Below, one piece after another: positions 16,706-24,987 of a DNA stretch of 50,932 nucleotides (the first letter of the stretch is position 1; each line of letters starts with the position of its first letter). A program made the position numbers and the translations under genes. The DNA comes from an uncultured Oscillospiraceae bacterium (GTDB lineage: Bacteria; Bacillota; Clostridia; Oscillospirales; Oscillospiraceae). The notes beneath the pieces are model-generated. The model saw nothing but the letters and a program-made list of their open reading frames with translations, had not been told where the DNA came from and did not search any database. The stretch spans positions 1 to 50,932 of the forward strand of contig CALWYF010000012.1 of the NCBI GenBank assembly GCA_944385705.1, in the 5' to 3' direction.

Positions 16706-16734
16706 TTGCGCAGGGCCGGCTTGGCGTGTATAAT
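16706..16734 (+). promoter_or_regulatory. Promoter of the FAH-family gene
   Basis: TTGCGC (16706-16711), a 17-nt spacer and a consensus TATAAT (16729-16734). It is 35 nt before the chosen start codon. Confidence 0.7.
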
Positions 16735-16769
16735 GTTCCCATATGAATAAAGTATGGGAGGAAAAGGCC

Positions 16770-17603
16770 ATGAAGCTGTGCAATATAAATGTAGGCGGGG
16801 AAACCCGTCTGGCCCTGGTCACATCCCGGGGTGTAGTAGACCTGAAGGCCGCCGGCTATACCGGCAGTATGAACGAACTCATTTCAGGCGGCTGTCCCGG
16901 AGAGCTGAAGCGCTACGCAGAAGACGAGAGCCTGCCCACTGTGGACAGCCCAGTCTTTGCCAACGTGGTAGAGCCCATAGGCAAGCTGGTGTGTGTGGGC
17001 CTCAACTACCGGGCCCATGCCTCCGGGGTACATATGAAGATACCTGAATACCCCATCCTCTTTTCCAAATTTGCCAATGCCCTGGTGCCCTGCGGCGCTC
17101 CGGTGGAGCTGCCAAGCTGGGAGAGCAGCTACGACTACGAGGCGGAGCTGGTTATCGTCATGGGCAAGGAGTGCTGGAATGCAGACGAGGCGCAGGCCAA
17201 GGCCGCTATCTTCGGCTACACCTGCGGCAACGACTTTTCCCTGAGAGACGCCCAGATGCGCAGCGGCCAGTGGCTCATTGGCAAGACCATGCCCGGCTTC
17301 GGTCCCTGCGGCCCCTGCATAGTCACCGCCGATTCCTATGACCCGGAGGAGCCCAAGGCCATCCGCAGCTATGTGAACGGCCAGCTGCGCCAGGACGGCA
17401 GCACCGGCGACATGATATTCTCCTGTGCAAAGATAATCAGCTATGCCTCCAAGTACATCAAGCTCTGCCCCGGCGACCTGATCTTCACCGGTACCCCCAG
17501 CGGTGTGGCCCTGGAGGGTGAGGAAAAGCACTGGCTCCGCCCCGGCGATGTTGTGGACGTGGAGATAGAAGGCATAGGCACCCTCCGTAATCCTCTGGTG
17601 TAA
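16770..17603 (+). CDS. Fumarylacetoacetate hydrolase (FAH) family protein
   Basis: A 277-residue protein of the FAH fold. Members hydrolyse, decarboxylate or hydrate 2-oxo acid derivatives with Mg2+ or Mn2+. Conserved features are VGLNYRAHA, the metal-binding acidic set around YDYEAELVIV, GYTCGNDFSLRD and the closing FTGTPSGVA then LRPGDVVDVEIEGIG. I chose the ATG at 16770 because GGGAGG lies 8 nt upstream; the upstream ATG at 16743 has no ribosome site. It is a single-gene unit with its own promoter and terminator. The substrate cannot be read from sequence. Candidates include oxaloacetate decarboxylase-like or ureidoglycolate/acylpyruvate activities. Confidence 0.9.
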   Translation: MKLCNINVGGETRLALVTSRGVVDLKAAGYTGSMNELISGGCPGELKRYAEDESLPTVDSPVFANVVEPIGKLVCVGLNYRAHASGVHMKIPEYPILFSKFANALVPCGAPVELPSWESSYDYEAELVIVMGKECWNADEAQAKAAIFGYTCGNDFSLRDAQMRSGQWLIGKTMPGFGPCGPCIVTADSYDPEEPKAIRSYVNGQLRQDGSTGDMIFSCAKIISYASKYIKLCPGDLIFTGTPSGVALEGEEKHWLRPGDVVDVEIEGIGTLRNPLV

Positions 17604-17643
17604 GTTTGCCGCTTCCCATAAAACAAAATACCTAAGGAATTTT

Positions 17644-17701
17644 CCCCGGCTTCTTCCAAAGCTTTGGGCTCCCCCCGGCCCTACCTTGGGAAGAGCCGGG
17701 G
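17644..17701 (+). terminator. Terminator after the FAH-family gene
   Basis: CCCCGGCT (17644-17651) pairs with AGCCGGGG (17694-17701), and the stem continues with CTTCC/GGAAG across one bulge. It is followed by the T-rich ATTTCTTTGCTTTTG. Confidence 0.7.
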
Positions 17702-17720
17702 ATTTCTTTGCTTTTGCCCC

Positions 17721-17772
17721 TTGACACGCATCTTCTACTGTTGTAGAATATATACAGTTACTACAGATGTAG
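17721..17772 (+). promoter_or_regulatory. Promoter and two BlaI-type operators
   Basis: TTGACA (17721-17726), a 17-nt spacer and TAGAAT (17744-17749). The dyad TTCTAC-TGTT-GTAGAA (17733-17748) covers the spacer and -10. A second dyad CTAC-AGAT-GTAG (17761-17772) lies in the early transcribed region, 26 bp centre to centre. The core TACnnnnGTA is the kind of site bound by BlaI/MecI-type winged-helix dimers, so the pair should be autoregulated. Confidence 0.85.
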
Positions 17773-17794
17773 AATATTATGGAGGTGAAGCGCT

Positions 17795-18169
17795 ATGAAG
17801 GACTTTCCCCATCTCCCCGACGCCGAGCTGGAAGTGATGCAGATAATCTGGGACAAGGGGGGCGGCGTCTCCCGGCAGGAGGTTGAGCGGGAGCTTTCCG
17901 CCCGGCGCTCCCTGGCCCCCACCACCATCCTCACCTTTCTTACCCGCCTGTGTGAAAAAGGCTTTCTCAGGGCGGAGCGGGAGGGCCGCAGCAACCTGTA
18001 CACTCCCCTCATCTCCCGGAGGGACTATCTGGCCCGGGAGAGCCGAAGCATTCTGGATAAGCTCTTCGGCGGCTCTCTCAGTTCCTTTGCCCTGTCCCTC
18101 AGCGACGCCGGGCTGAGCCGGAAAGAGCTGGAGGAGCTCCGGGAGCTTTTGGAGAGGGATGAGCTATGA
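17795..18169 (+). CDS. BlaI/MecI/CopY-family transcriptional repressor
   Basis: A 124-residue winged-helix repressor. The DNA-binding domain covers about residues 5-75, with the family pattern LPDAELEVMQIIW followed by TTILTFLTRLCEKGFL. A helical dimerisation tail follows, and the site cut by the partner protease would lie between them. GGAGGTG lies 7 nt before the ATG. Its stop overlaps the start of an M56 metallopeptidase (ATGA, 18166-18169), the classic BlaI-BlaR1 arrangement in which the protease inactivates the repressor on a cell-wall signal. No beta-lactamase or penicillin-binding protein gene is adjacent, so the regulon is unknown. It lacks the Cys motif of copper-responsive CopY. Confidence 0.93.
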   Translation: MKDFPHLPDAELEVMQIIWDKGGGVSRQEVERELSARRSLAPTTILTFLTRLCEKGFLRAEREGRSNLYTPLISRRDYLARESRSILDKLFGGSLSSFALSLSDAGLSRKELEELRELLERDEL

Positions 18170-19296
18170 CTGAAGCCGATCTGCATCTTCTGCTCTTTTT
18201 TAAGCTGATCTGGGGGACTTTTCTGGCTTTCATGCTGGCCTGGGGCTTCCACCGCAGCTGGCGCTATGAGCACGGAGCACCGGCCTCCGTGGCCTATGCC
18301 GACGCCCCTGCCGGGCACAAATATACCTATGTGTACCTTAATCCCCTTTACCTGCCCATAGCCCTGGGTGTATATCTGCTCCTTATCCTGGTTCTGGGCC
18401 TGTGCAATCTCTGGGGCATGACCGTGATCTTTCTGGGCGCAGTGCTCACCATAAACATATATTTCATTCTACTGCTTCTGCTCCTGCCCCTGCTGAGGCA
18501 TTTCTTTTCCTCCCGTGCCTGCGCCGTTTTGTGGCTTCTGCCCACCTTCCTTTTCTATAATCCCGCCGTGCCGGACAACCTGGCCAGGGAGGCCTTGTGG
18601 ACCCTCAAGCTGTCTCCCGACTTTCCCCGCCTGTTCATGGCTGTCTATCTCCCGGTGGCCCTGGTCATCTTCGGCTGGAAGCTGCTTGAAAACCATCTGT
18701 TCTATAAGCGCACCATGGCCTCGGCCCGGGAGGTGACGGAAGGCCGGGAGCTGGAACTTTTCAAAGCCGAGCTGGAGCGGGTGTCCTATCTCAGTCCGGT
18801 AAAGCTCTGTTACTGTGACTGCCTCAGCTCTCCCCTTTCCATGGGCTTCTATGACCAGACCCGGGTCACATTGCTGCCCCGTAGGGACTACACGGAGCAG
18901 GAGCTGAACTTTATCTTCCGCCACGAGGTCTGTCACCTCCAGCGCTGCGATATCCACACCAAGGTTTTTCTGGCCTTCTGTCTGGCCTTTTGCTGGTTCG
19001 ATCCCCTGGTGTGGCTGGCGGTACACCGGGCTTCGGAGGATCTGGAACTTTCCTGCGACGAGCTGGTGCTGGAGGGCCTGGGCCGGGAGGAGCGGCAGGC
19101 TTACGCCCGGCTGCTCCTGAGCTGCTCCGGTAAAGCCCCGGGCTTTACCAGCTGTCTCTCCGCCGCCGGGCGCACCATGCGCTATAGGCTTAAAAACGTG
19201 GTGGAGCCCAGGCGCTGCCTCCCCGGCACCCTGCTGCTGGCTGTTGTAATGTTTCTCTGCGTCATGGGCTACGGCCTGGTTATGTTCAATATATAG
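18166..19296 (+). CDS. BlaR1/MecR1-like M56 zinc metallopeptidase without sensor domain
   Basis: A 376-residue membrane protease. Hydrophobic helices occur near the N-terminus (about 5-25, 60-85, 88-112) and around 155-170. A cytoplasmic zinc-protease domain carries HEVCH (H253-E254-x-x-H257), and DLELSCDELV supplies the downstream acidic ligand. The protein ends in a final membrane helix at about 350-372. BlaR1 and MecR1 continue with an approximately 250-residue extracellular penicillin-binding sensor, which is absent here. It therefore either senses something through its membrane part or needs a partner. Translation is coupled to the BlaI-type repressor it presumably inactivates. A terminator follows at 19315-19342. 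Confidence 0.9.
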   Translation: MTEADLHLLLFFKLIWGTFLAFMLAWGFHRSWRYEHGAPASVAYADAPAGHKYTYVYLNPLYLPIALGVYLLLILVLGLCNLWGMTVIFLGAVLTINIYFILLLLLLPLLRHFFSSRACAVLWLLPTFLFYNPAVPDNLAREALWTLKLSPDFPRLFMAVYLPVALVIFGWKLLENHLFYKRTMASAREVTEGRELELFKAELERVSYLSPVKLCYCDCLSSPLSMGFYDQTRVTLLPRRDYTEQELNFIFRHEVCHLQRCDIHTKVFLAFCLAFCWFDPLVWLAVHRASEDLELSCDELVLEGLGREERQAYARLLLSCSGKAPGFTSCLSAAGRTMRYRLKNVVEPRRCLPGTLLLAVVMFLCVMGYGLVMFNI

Positions 19297-19314
19297 CGCG
19301 CCTGATATGTGATA

Positions 19315-19342
19315 AAACCCGGCGGAGCATTCCGCCGGGTTT
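19315..19342. terminator. Bidirectional terminator between convergent operons
   Basis: A perfect 12-bp stem AAACCCGGCGGA and its complement with a GCAT loop, between the M56 gene (plus strand) and the histidine kinase gene (minus strand). T-tracts are short on both sides. Confidence 0.7.
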
Positions 19343-19360
19343 CAGTACTATCTGGATTTC

Positions 19361-20695
19361 TCAGTCCGGCAGAAACACCGTGAAGGTGCTGCCCTTGCCC
19401 AATTCGCTTTCCACGCTGGCGCTGCCACCGTGGAAATTGGCTATTTCCTTCACCATAGCCAGGCCCAGGCCGCTGCCCCCGTCTTCGCCCCTGGAGCTGT
19501 CCGCCTGCCAGAAGCGTTTCCAAACTTTGTCCAGGTCCTCTTTCGCTATGCCTATGCCGTCGTCGGTTACGGATATCTCCGCCCCGTCCTTCAGTTTCTT
19601 CAGCTTCAGCAGGATGTGTCCCCCATCCCGGCCGTACTTATAGGCGTTTTGCAGCAGATTATGGATGACTCTGGATATAAGGGCCGCATTGAATTTCAGG
19701 GAAACCTCGTCCTCTATCTCCGTTTTCAGTTCTATCCCCCGGCCCTTCTCCGGCACGAACTCATTGGCGCACATCTCCACAAAGGCGCTGAGGTCTCCCT
19801 CTCTCATGGGATAGCGGTCGGTGCCGTGGTGCATACGGGTAAGACCCAGCAGCTGCTGCACCAGTTGGGACATGCCCTTGGCCTGCTCCTCTATAACTCC
19901 AATGGACGTAAGGAAATCCTCCTTCGTCTCATCCTTTCGTTTGGACCGGTCACACTGAGCCAGGATGATAGTTATGGGGGTGCGAAGCTCATGGGAGGCA
20001 TCGGAGACGAACTGGCTCTCCGCAGTGAAAGACTGCTCCAGGCGCTCAAACATTCTGTCAAATACCCGCCCCAGGCGCTTCAGCTCCTTAGGCCCCCGCT
20101 TCAGGGCCAGTCTGCGGCTCAGATCGCCGCCGTCTGAGATGTCGTTTGCCACGCCTATCATCTTGTCCATAGGCCGGAAGGACAGCCAGGATATGAGCCA
20201 GCCCCCGCCAATAGCCAAAAGCAGCAGTCCGGGCACTATGCTTAAGGTAAGTATCAAAATTGTGCGCATCAGCCCCGAGCGGTCGTTTGCGTTGATGACC
20301 CCTCTTATCCATATGCCGGTGACGTCCATGTCCACATAGCTGTCATAGACGTAATATTCCACGCCGTCTATTATCTGGCTGCGCATCACATTGGTCTCCA
20401 GGGGGAGAGTGATGTCTATCTCCTCCGGCATGGCGCCCAGGAGCAGTTCTCCCTGCTCGTTGTAAAAGTCACAGTATACGCCCCGGTTATACACCTCCAG
20501 ATCGTCCCACTCAAAGCGGCCGTGGTCAAATTCCACATCCCCCACATTGGACAGCACTACCCGCACCAGCCGTCCCGCCGGGTCGTCGCTTATGGTATTG
20601 GCGTTTATCACCAGCACGAACACCAGCACCATGGCCGCCATCAGCAGCACCATCAGGGTGAACCACAGCGTCATGCGCATTTTCACCGACAGCAT
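19361..20695 (-). CDS. Sensor histidine kinase, HAMP-type
   Basis: A 444-residue membrane sensor kinase. Two membrane helices (about 8-30 and 140-165) flank an extracytoplasmic sensing domain of about 110 residues. Next come a HAMP linker, the phospho-accepting SHELRTP (H235), the N-box NLLQNAYKYGRDGG, and the G-boxes DDGIGIAKEDL and GGSGLGLAMV. It is 12 nt downstream of its response regulator, in the OmpR/EnvZ style. The sensor domain holds no recognised fold. A PepSY protein is transcribed divergently from the regulator and is a likely target or signal modulator, as found near other Firmicute two-component systems. Confidence 0.94.
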   Translation of the reverse strand: MLSVKMRMTLWFTLMVLLMAAMVLVFVLVINANTISDDPAGRLVRVVLSNVGDVEFDHGRFEWDDLEVYNRGVYCDFYNEQGELLLGAMPEEIDITLPLETNVMRSQIIDGVEYYVYDSYVDMDVTGIWIRGVINANDRSGLMRTILILTLSIVPGLLLLAIGGGWLISWLSFRPMDKMIGVANDISDGGDLSRRLALKRGPKELKRLGRVFDRMFERLEQSFTAESQFVSDASHELRTPITIILAQCDRSKRKDETKEDFLTSIGVIEEQAKGMSQLVQQLLGLTRMHHGTDRYPMREGDLSAFVEMCANEFVPEKGRGIELKTEIEDEVSLKFNAALISRVIHNLLQNAYKYGRDGGHILLKLKKLKDGAEISVTDDGIGIAKEDLDKVWKRFWQADSSRGEDGGSGLGLAMVKEIANFHGGSASVESELGKGSTFTVFLPD

Positions 20696-20707
20696 AAGCT
20701 CACCCCT

Positions 20708-21379
20708 TTACTTTTCCTTCAGCACCCAGCCGGTGCCCCAGACGGTGTGGATAAGTTTTTTTGAAAAGCCTGTATCCATTTTCTTTCTGAGATAACCCAC
20801 GTACACGTCCACCACATTGGTGCCGCCCTCGTAATCGTAGTTCCATAGGTTGTTCTCTATCATCTCCCGGGACAGCACCACTTCCTTATTGCGCATCATG
20901 TATTCCAGCAGGGAGAACTCCTTGGCTGTGAGCTCTATATTTTTTCCCGCCCTGGTCACTGTCTTGGTATTGCTGTCCAGACTCAGGTCGGCGATGGTAT
21001 AGACATTGGAGCGGTTGCCGGTATACTTTCTGGCCATGACCCGAACCACAGCCATCAGCTCCTTGAAGTCAAAAGGCTTTGTGAGATAGTAGTCTCCCCC
21101 GCTCTCAAGGCCTTCCACTTTGTCCGCCACGGCGTCTCTGGCGGTGAGAAACAGCACCGGGGTATTGTCACCTCTGTCCCTCAGCCTTTTTACCAGCTCG
21201 AAGCCGTTCATTTTAGGCATCATAACGTCCAGGATGATGACATCATATCCGGCACACTCCAGATATTCAAGTGCCTCCACCCCGTTGTAACAGCTGTCCA
21301 CGCTGTAGCCCTCATCCTCCACCGCCTCGCTTATTATGCGGTTGAGATGCTTTTCGTCCTCCACCACGAGTATACGCAT
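20708..21379 (-). CDS. OmpR/PhoB-family response regulator
   Basis: A 223-residue regulator. The receiver domain has the acidic pair VVEDE and the phosphorylated aspartate in IILDVMMPKMNGF (D51), with FLTARDA and the KPF loop. The C-terminal winged-helix domain ends near YVGYLRKKMD and VWGTGWVL. It is first in the operon with the histidine kinase, and GGAGGGAGG precedes the ATG. The intergenic region with the PepSY gene is very AT-rich and holds a 20-bp perfect palindrome, a possible binding region. Confidence 0.95.
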   Translation of the reverse strand: MRILVVEDEKHLNRIISEAVEDEGYSVDSCYNGVEALEYLECAGYDVIILDVMMPKMNGFELVKRLRDRGDNTPVLFLTARDAVADKVEGLESGGDYYLTKPFDFKELMAVVRVMARKYTGNRSNVYTIADLSLDSNTKTVTRAGKNIELTAKEFSLLEYMMRNKEVVLSREMIENNLWNYDYEGGTNVVDVYVGYLRKKMDTGFSKKLIHTVWGTGWVLKEK

Positions 21380-21420
21380 TCTGCCGCCTCCCTCCCATTT
21401 TTAATAATAGTAACATTAAT

Positions 21421-21440
21421 TATTAATAAATTTATTAATA
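21421..21440. repeat. 20-bp perfect AT palindrome in a divergent control region
   Basis: TATTAATAAATTTATTAATA equals its own reverse complement. It lies 42 nt from the response-regulator start. AT-only palindromes can arise by chance in such regions, but it is placed where an operator would be expected. Confidence 0.45.
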
Positions 21441-21557
21441 CTCCCGTCGGGCTCTCTATGGCACGGCTCCAATTTTTTCTTCCGCTGCCTTGATTTTAAT
21501 TCTTTTCTTAAGATATTACAATATACTTCAGTCATAAACAGTAAAGGAGACAGAGAG

Positions 21558-21869
21558 ATGAAAAAATTTCTGAAGGTATTTATAATAGTTCTGGTTTTGC
21601 TGCTGGTGGTTGGAGGAGCCATAGGGGGCTTCTTCATCTACCGCCACAACACCATGTATATAGGCCGGGACGAGGCTTTGCGTATAGCCCTCAATGACGC
21701 CGGTGTGGACATTTCCGCTCTGAGAGACCGGGATGTTGATTTTGATTCCGAGCACGGCTCCGCCTGGTACGACGTGGATTTCGAATCGGCAGGCGTTGAA
21801 TACGAATACTCCCTGGACGCCGTCACCGGCGAGATCCTGTACAGTTATTCCGAGGCCGATCGCTACTGA
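21558..21869 (+). CDS. Small membrane-anchored PepSY-domain protein
   Basis: A 103-residue protein with an N-terminal membrane anchor (about 4-29) and a single PepSY-type domain outside the membrane (about 33-100). The domain is readable as GRDEALRIALNDAG, then WYDVDFESAGVEYEYSLDAVTGEIL, the typical helix plus antiparallel sheet. PepSY domains bind and inhibit peptidases or modulate signalling at the cell surface. It is transcribed divergently from the two-component system. No good -35/-10 pair precedes it; TTGATT and TACAAT are 21 nt apart. This suggests activation by the neighbouring regulator. AAAGGAG precedes the ATG. Confidence 0.85.
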   Translation: MKKFLKVFIIVLVLLLVVGGAIGGFFIYRHNTMYIGRDEALRIALNDAGVDISALRDRDVDFDSEHGSAWYDVDFESAGVEYEYSLDAVTGEILYSYSEADRY

Positions 21870-21947
21870 GCGTCCCAGCGATCTTTTCAAGCAGTTCCTT
21901 TCTGACAGTTGCCTCCCATTCCATTTTCCCCTCTTACACCTCTTGGC

Positions 21948-21974
21948 AAGCCCGCCGGTTCTTCCGGCGGGCTT
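21948..21974 (+). terminator. Stem-loop after the PepSY gene
   Basis: A perfect 11-bp stem AAGCCCGCCGG and its complement with a TTCTT loop. There is no long T-tract (ATTCC follows), so termination may be weak. Confidence 0.55.
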
Positions 21975-21990
21975 ATTCCATATATTCTGT

Positions 21991-22026
21991 AAAAAATGCT
22001 TGCAGGAAAATCTGCAAGCATTTTTT
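21991..22026 (-). terminator. Terminator of the CNNM-like gene pair
   Basis: A perfect 15-bp stem (21991-22005 with 22012-22026) with a 6-nt loop and six A/T residues on each side, directly after the stop codon at 22031. It should work in both directions. Confidence 0.85.
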
Positions 22027-22030
22027 CTTT

Positions 22031-23299
22031 TTATTCTTCGTCTTTCTTTTCGTCCAGCTGGACCAGGACTTTGCCTACCCGGCGGCCGTCCACCATGCTC
22101 AGCACGGTGACGGTCATGTCCTCATAGCGGAAGCTGTCGCCCACCTTGGGGAAGCCCCCGAACATTTCCAGGGTCCAGCCCCCCACGGTGCTGCTCTCCG
22201 CCTCAAAGTCCTCCGTATTCCGGCCTATGGTCTCCAGGAAGTCCTCCAGGAGCATGCTGCCCTCCAGCTCATAGGAACCGTCACTGCGGCGGACCATCTC
22301 CTGCTCCACGGTATCCGTCTCATCCCAGATATCGCCCACTATCTGTTCCAGCACGTCCTCCATGCTCAGCACTCCCAGAGTGCCGCCATACTCGTCGGTG
22401 ACTATGGCCAGGTGCTGCTTTGCATGGCGCAGCTGGTTCAGAACCGCCGGCAGCTTCATGGTCTTATACACATAGCAGGTGGGCATCAGCAGCTTCCTGA
22501 TATCCACCCGGTCCCCGTCGCTGAGGGCCTTAAGGAAATGATTCAGGTACAGCACGCCGATAATATTGTCCACACTGCCCTCGTACACCGGCAGCCGGGA
22601 ATAAGGCGCCTCCTCGATGACGGAGAGGATATCTTCCCAGTCGTCCTCAATGTCTATGGCGCACACGTCCACCCTGGCGGTCATCACCTCCAAGGCGGAA
22701 ACATCGGCAAAGTCTATGGCCGCCTGGACAAGCTCCGACTGGTCCTCATCCAGCACATCCTCTACCTCGGCGGTCTCAATAATGGACTGGAGCTCCTCCA
22801 CCGCCTCCTCCGGGCCGCCCTGGTCTGGTACCGGCAGCTTGAAGGTTATCAGATGAATGAGCTTTACCACCAGCCAGATGAGGGGCCGGAGGATTATCAT
22901 CATGAAGCGCACTGCCCCGGAGTGGCGCACCGCCACGGTGTTGGGGTTTTTCTTGGTGGTGATCTTGGGCATGGTCTCCCCGAAGATTATCACCAGCAAG
23001 GTCAATATCAAAGTGGCAAGCCAGGCGTAGTCCTCCGTGCCGGTGAGCATTATCACCAGCACCGACGCCAGGGACGAGGCCCCGATATTGGCCAGGTTAT
23101 TGCCTATGAGTATGGCGCTGAGGGCGTCGTCAAAATGCTCCGTTATGAGCACCGCTCTTCCCGCCCGCTTGGAGCCGCTGTTTTTCATGCTCTCCAGACG
23201 CATGGCGTTGCAGGAGGAGTAGGCCATCTCCGACGCGGAACAGAAGGCCGAGAAACAGATGCACAGCACTATACCCATTATCACAAGATACAGGCTCAC
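22031..23299 (-). CDS. CNNM/CorC-family (HlyC/TlyC-like) membrane protein, copy 2
   Basis: A 422-residue protein with the DUF21 (CNNM) membrane domain at about 1-170, two CBS domains (about 200-320) and a C-terminal CorC/HlyC transporter-associated domain (about 335-415, ending in GRRVGKVLVQL). The family is linked to Mg2+ export or homeostasis in bacteria; the 'hemolysin' label is historical. EYGGTLGVLSMEDVLEQIVGDIWDE in the second CBS is typical. Its ATG overlaps the stop of the upstream paralogue (ATGA, 23296-23299). Both copies share the same architecture and probably arose by tandem duplication. They may work as a heterodimer. Confidence 0.92.
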   Translation of the reverse strand: MSLYLVIMGIVLCICFSAFCSASEMAYSSCNAMRLESMKNSGSKRAGRAVLITEHFDDALSAILIGNNLANIGASSLASVLVIMLTGTEDYAWLATLILTLLVIIFGETMPKITTKKNPNTVAVRHSGAVRFMMIILRPLIWLVVKLIHLITFKLPVPDQGGPEEAVEELQSIIETAEVEDVLDEDQSELVQAAIDFADVSALEVMTARVDVCAIDIEDDWEDILSVIEEAPYSRLPVYEGSVDNIIGVLYLNHFLKALSDGDRVDIRKLLMPTCYVYKTMKLPAVLNQLRHAKQHLAIVTDEYGGTLGVLSMEDVLEQIVGDIWDETDTVEQEMVRRSDGSYELEGSMLLEDFLETIGRNTEDFEAESSTVGGWTLEMFGGFPKVGDSFRYEDMTVTVLSMVDGRRVGKVLVQLDEKKDEE

Positions 23300-24579
23300 T
23301 CTTCCTCGCCCCCTTCCTCTTTGGCCGAGAGCAGGCTTACCTTCAGCTTCATGATACGGTTATGGACCATGGAGGCCACGGTGACCTGCACCTCATGGTA
23401 ATTGAAGCTGTCGCCCACCTTGGGTATGGAGGGGAACTGCTCATAGGCCCACTCACCCATGAGGGTGTTCACCAGTTCCTCGTCCTCCTCCGGGTCTTCA
23501 AAGCCCAGCTTTTCAAAAACATCGCTGACGGATTCGTCGGCATCCACCAGATACACGCCGTCCCCCAGGTCCACATAGCTCTCTTCCACCACGTCATCCT
23601 CATCCCAGATCTCGCCTACCAGCTCCTCCAGAATGTCTTCCACGGTGACTATGCCCAAGGTGCCACCGTAGTTGTCGGTCACTACCGCCATGTTCAGCTT
23701 CCGCTTGGACATTACCGGCAGCAGTTCATCAATGTTGGTGCTCTGGTGGATAAAGAAAACCTCGTCCATCAAAGGCTTTATATCCAGGTTCTTCCCCAGG
23801 CGCAGATAAGCCTTGATGAATTTCCTTATCTGCAAGACGCCGATAATGTTATCAATACTGCCCTGATACACAGGCAGACGGCTGTGGTTGGTGCCCTTGA
23901 TGACGGTGAGAATATCCTCCAGGCTGCTGCTTATATCCACCGCCACCAGGTCAACCCTGGGAGTGAGCACGCTCTCCACCGTCACCTCTCCGAACTGGAG
24001 GGCGGAGGAGATAAGCTCCCCCTGCTCTTCGTTGAGGCTGCCCTCTTCCGTCATGTCCTCTATTATATCGTAGAGCTCGTCTTCCGTGACGGACACCGGG
24101 TTTTCGTCTGCCGTCAGCTTGGCGGCGGACTGGCCTATCCAGGTGAGCAGGGCCGACAGTGGGGAGAAAACTTTCATAAGGAAGCGCAAAATCGGCCCCG
24201 TGGCCAGGGCCAGAGGCTCGCTGTATTTCTTTGCCACGCTCTTGGGGAGCATCTCCCCGGCAAAAAACACCACGATGGTGGTGACTATGGTGCTTATGGA
24301 CACTGCGCTGAGTCCCCACAGCTTCGTCACCGCCACGGTCACTATAGAGGCCGTCGCAATATGTACGATGTTTGTACATATGAGCAGGGTGCTTATGGCC
24401 TTATCAAAATCGTCCAGAATAAACAGCGCTGTCTTTGCTCTGCCGTCTCCCCGTTCCGCCGCCGCTTTGATGCGGCTCTTGGGACAAGAGGCAAAGGCTG
24501 TCTCCGACACGGCAAAAAAAGCCGCGCAGAAAAGCAGCAGCACTGCTATTATCCATGGCAATCGACTGCCATCATCCAT
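23296..24579 (-). CDS. CNNM/CorC-family (HlyC/TlyC-like) membrane protein, copy 1
   Basis: A 427-residue paralogue of the downstream gene with the same layout: DUF21 membrane domain, paired CBS domains with YGGTLGIVTVEDILEELVGEIWDE, and a C-terminal CorC/HlyC domain with VNTLMGEWAYEQFPSIPKVG. It is the first gene of the pair and has its own promoter (24618-24646). Its AAAGGAG is 14 nt from the ATG, further than usual, and no alternative start exists in frame. Predicted role is divalent-cation (Mg2+ or Co2+) efflux or sensing at the membrane. Confidence 0.92.
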   Translation of the reverse strand: MDDGSRLPWIIAVLLLFCAAFFAVSETAFASCPKSRIKAAAERGDGRAKTALFILDDFDKAISTLLICTNIVHIATASIVTVAVTKLWGLSAVSISTIVTTIVVFFAGEMLPKSVAKKYSEPLALATGPILRFLMKVFSPLSALLTWIGQSAAKLTADENPVSVTEDELYDIIEDMTEEGSLNEEQGELISSALQFGEVTVESVLTPRVDLVAVDISSSLEDILTVIKGTNHSRLPVYQGSIDNIIGVLQIRKFIKAYLRLGKNLDIKPLMDEVFFIHQSTNIDELLPVMSKRKLNMAVVTDNYGGTLGIVTVEDILEELVGEIWDEDDVVEESYVDLGDGVYLVDADESVSDVFEKLGFEDPEEDEELVNTLMGEWAYEQFPSIPKVGDSFNYHEVQVTVASMVHNRIMKLKVSLLSAKEEGGEEE

Positions 24580-24617
24580 TTTAGGATATACATCTCCTTT
24601 ATTTTAAATTAATGCTC

Positions 24618-24646
24618 AGTATAGCATACCATTATTTCAGCGTCAA
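24618..24646 (-). promoter_or_regulatory. Promoter of the CNNM-like gene pair
   Basis: TTGACG (24646-24641), a 17-nt spacer and TATACT (24623-24618) on the minus strand. Confidence 0.75.
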
Positions 24647-24649
24647 TAT

Positions 24650-24958
24650 TCCCGGGGATTTTGTTGCATTTAAGCAATATTTCTGCTTCTGTCACCAGGG
24701 TGCTGCCGCTCCCTGTCCCGGCCCTGAGACCGGATATTTTTTTTGCCGTCCCCCTGCCCCGGGCTATCGGTGCCTCCCCTTCCCTGGCCTTTCCTTCGGC
24801 CGCAGCCGATGGAGATTGATATTTTATTCACACCAAGTGTATCGGTTTCCATCGCCCAAAAACTTCGATAAAGTTCTGACAATGCTCTGTTTTGCACAAA
24901 ATATCGGGTTTTTCCTTGGCAATTATCCTGAATTTCCGGGTTCTTGCACAGTTCATTC
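24650..24958. other. Intergenic region without recognisable gene
   Basis: About 310 bp between the minus-strand CNNM promoter and the plus-strand dehydrogenase promoter. I see no convincing reading frame, ribosome site, riboswitch or terminator. It includes C-rich and T-rich runs and could hold a small RNA or upstream activator sites, but nothing in it can be named. Confidence 0.4.
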
Positions 24959-24987
24959 TTGACATGTTAATCACCTGGAAATATACT
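24959..24987 (+). promoter_or_regulatory. Promoter of the dehydrogenase-transketolase-TRAP operon
   Basis: TTGACA (24959-24964), a 17-nt spacer and TATACT (24982-24987). It is near consensus, which suits a strong promoter held down by a repressor. A dyad overlaps its end. Confidence 0.85.

Noticed and set aside
17795..18169. CopY-type copper repressor
   Set aside because: It lacks the C-terminal CxC motifs and is paired with an M56 protease. Copper control here is by CsoR.
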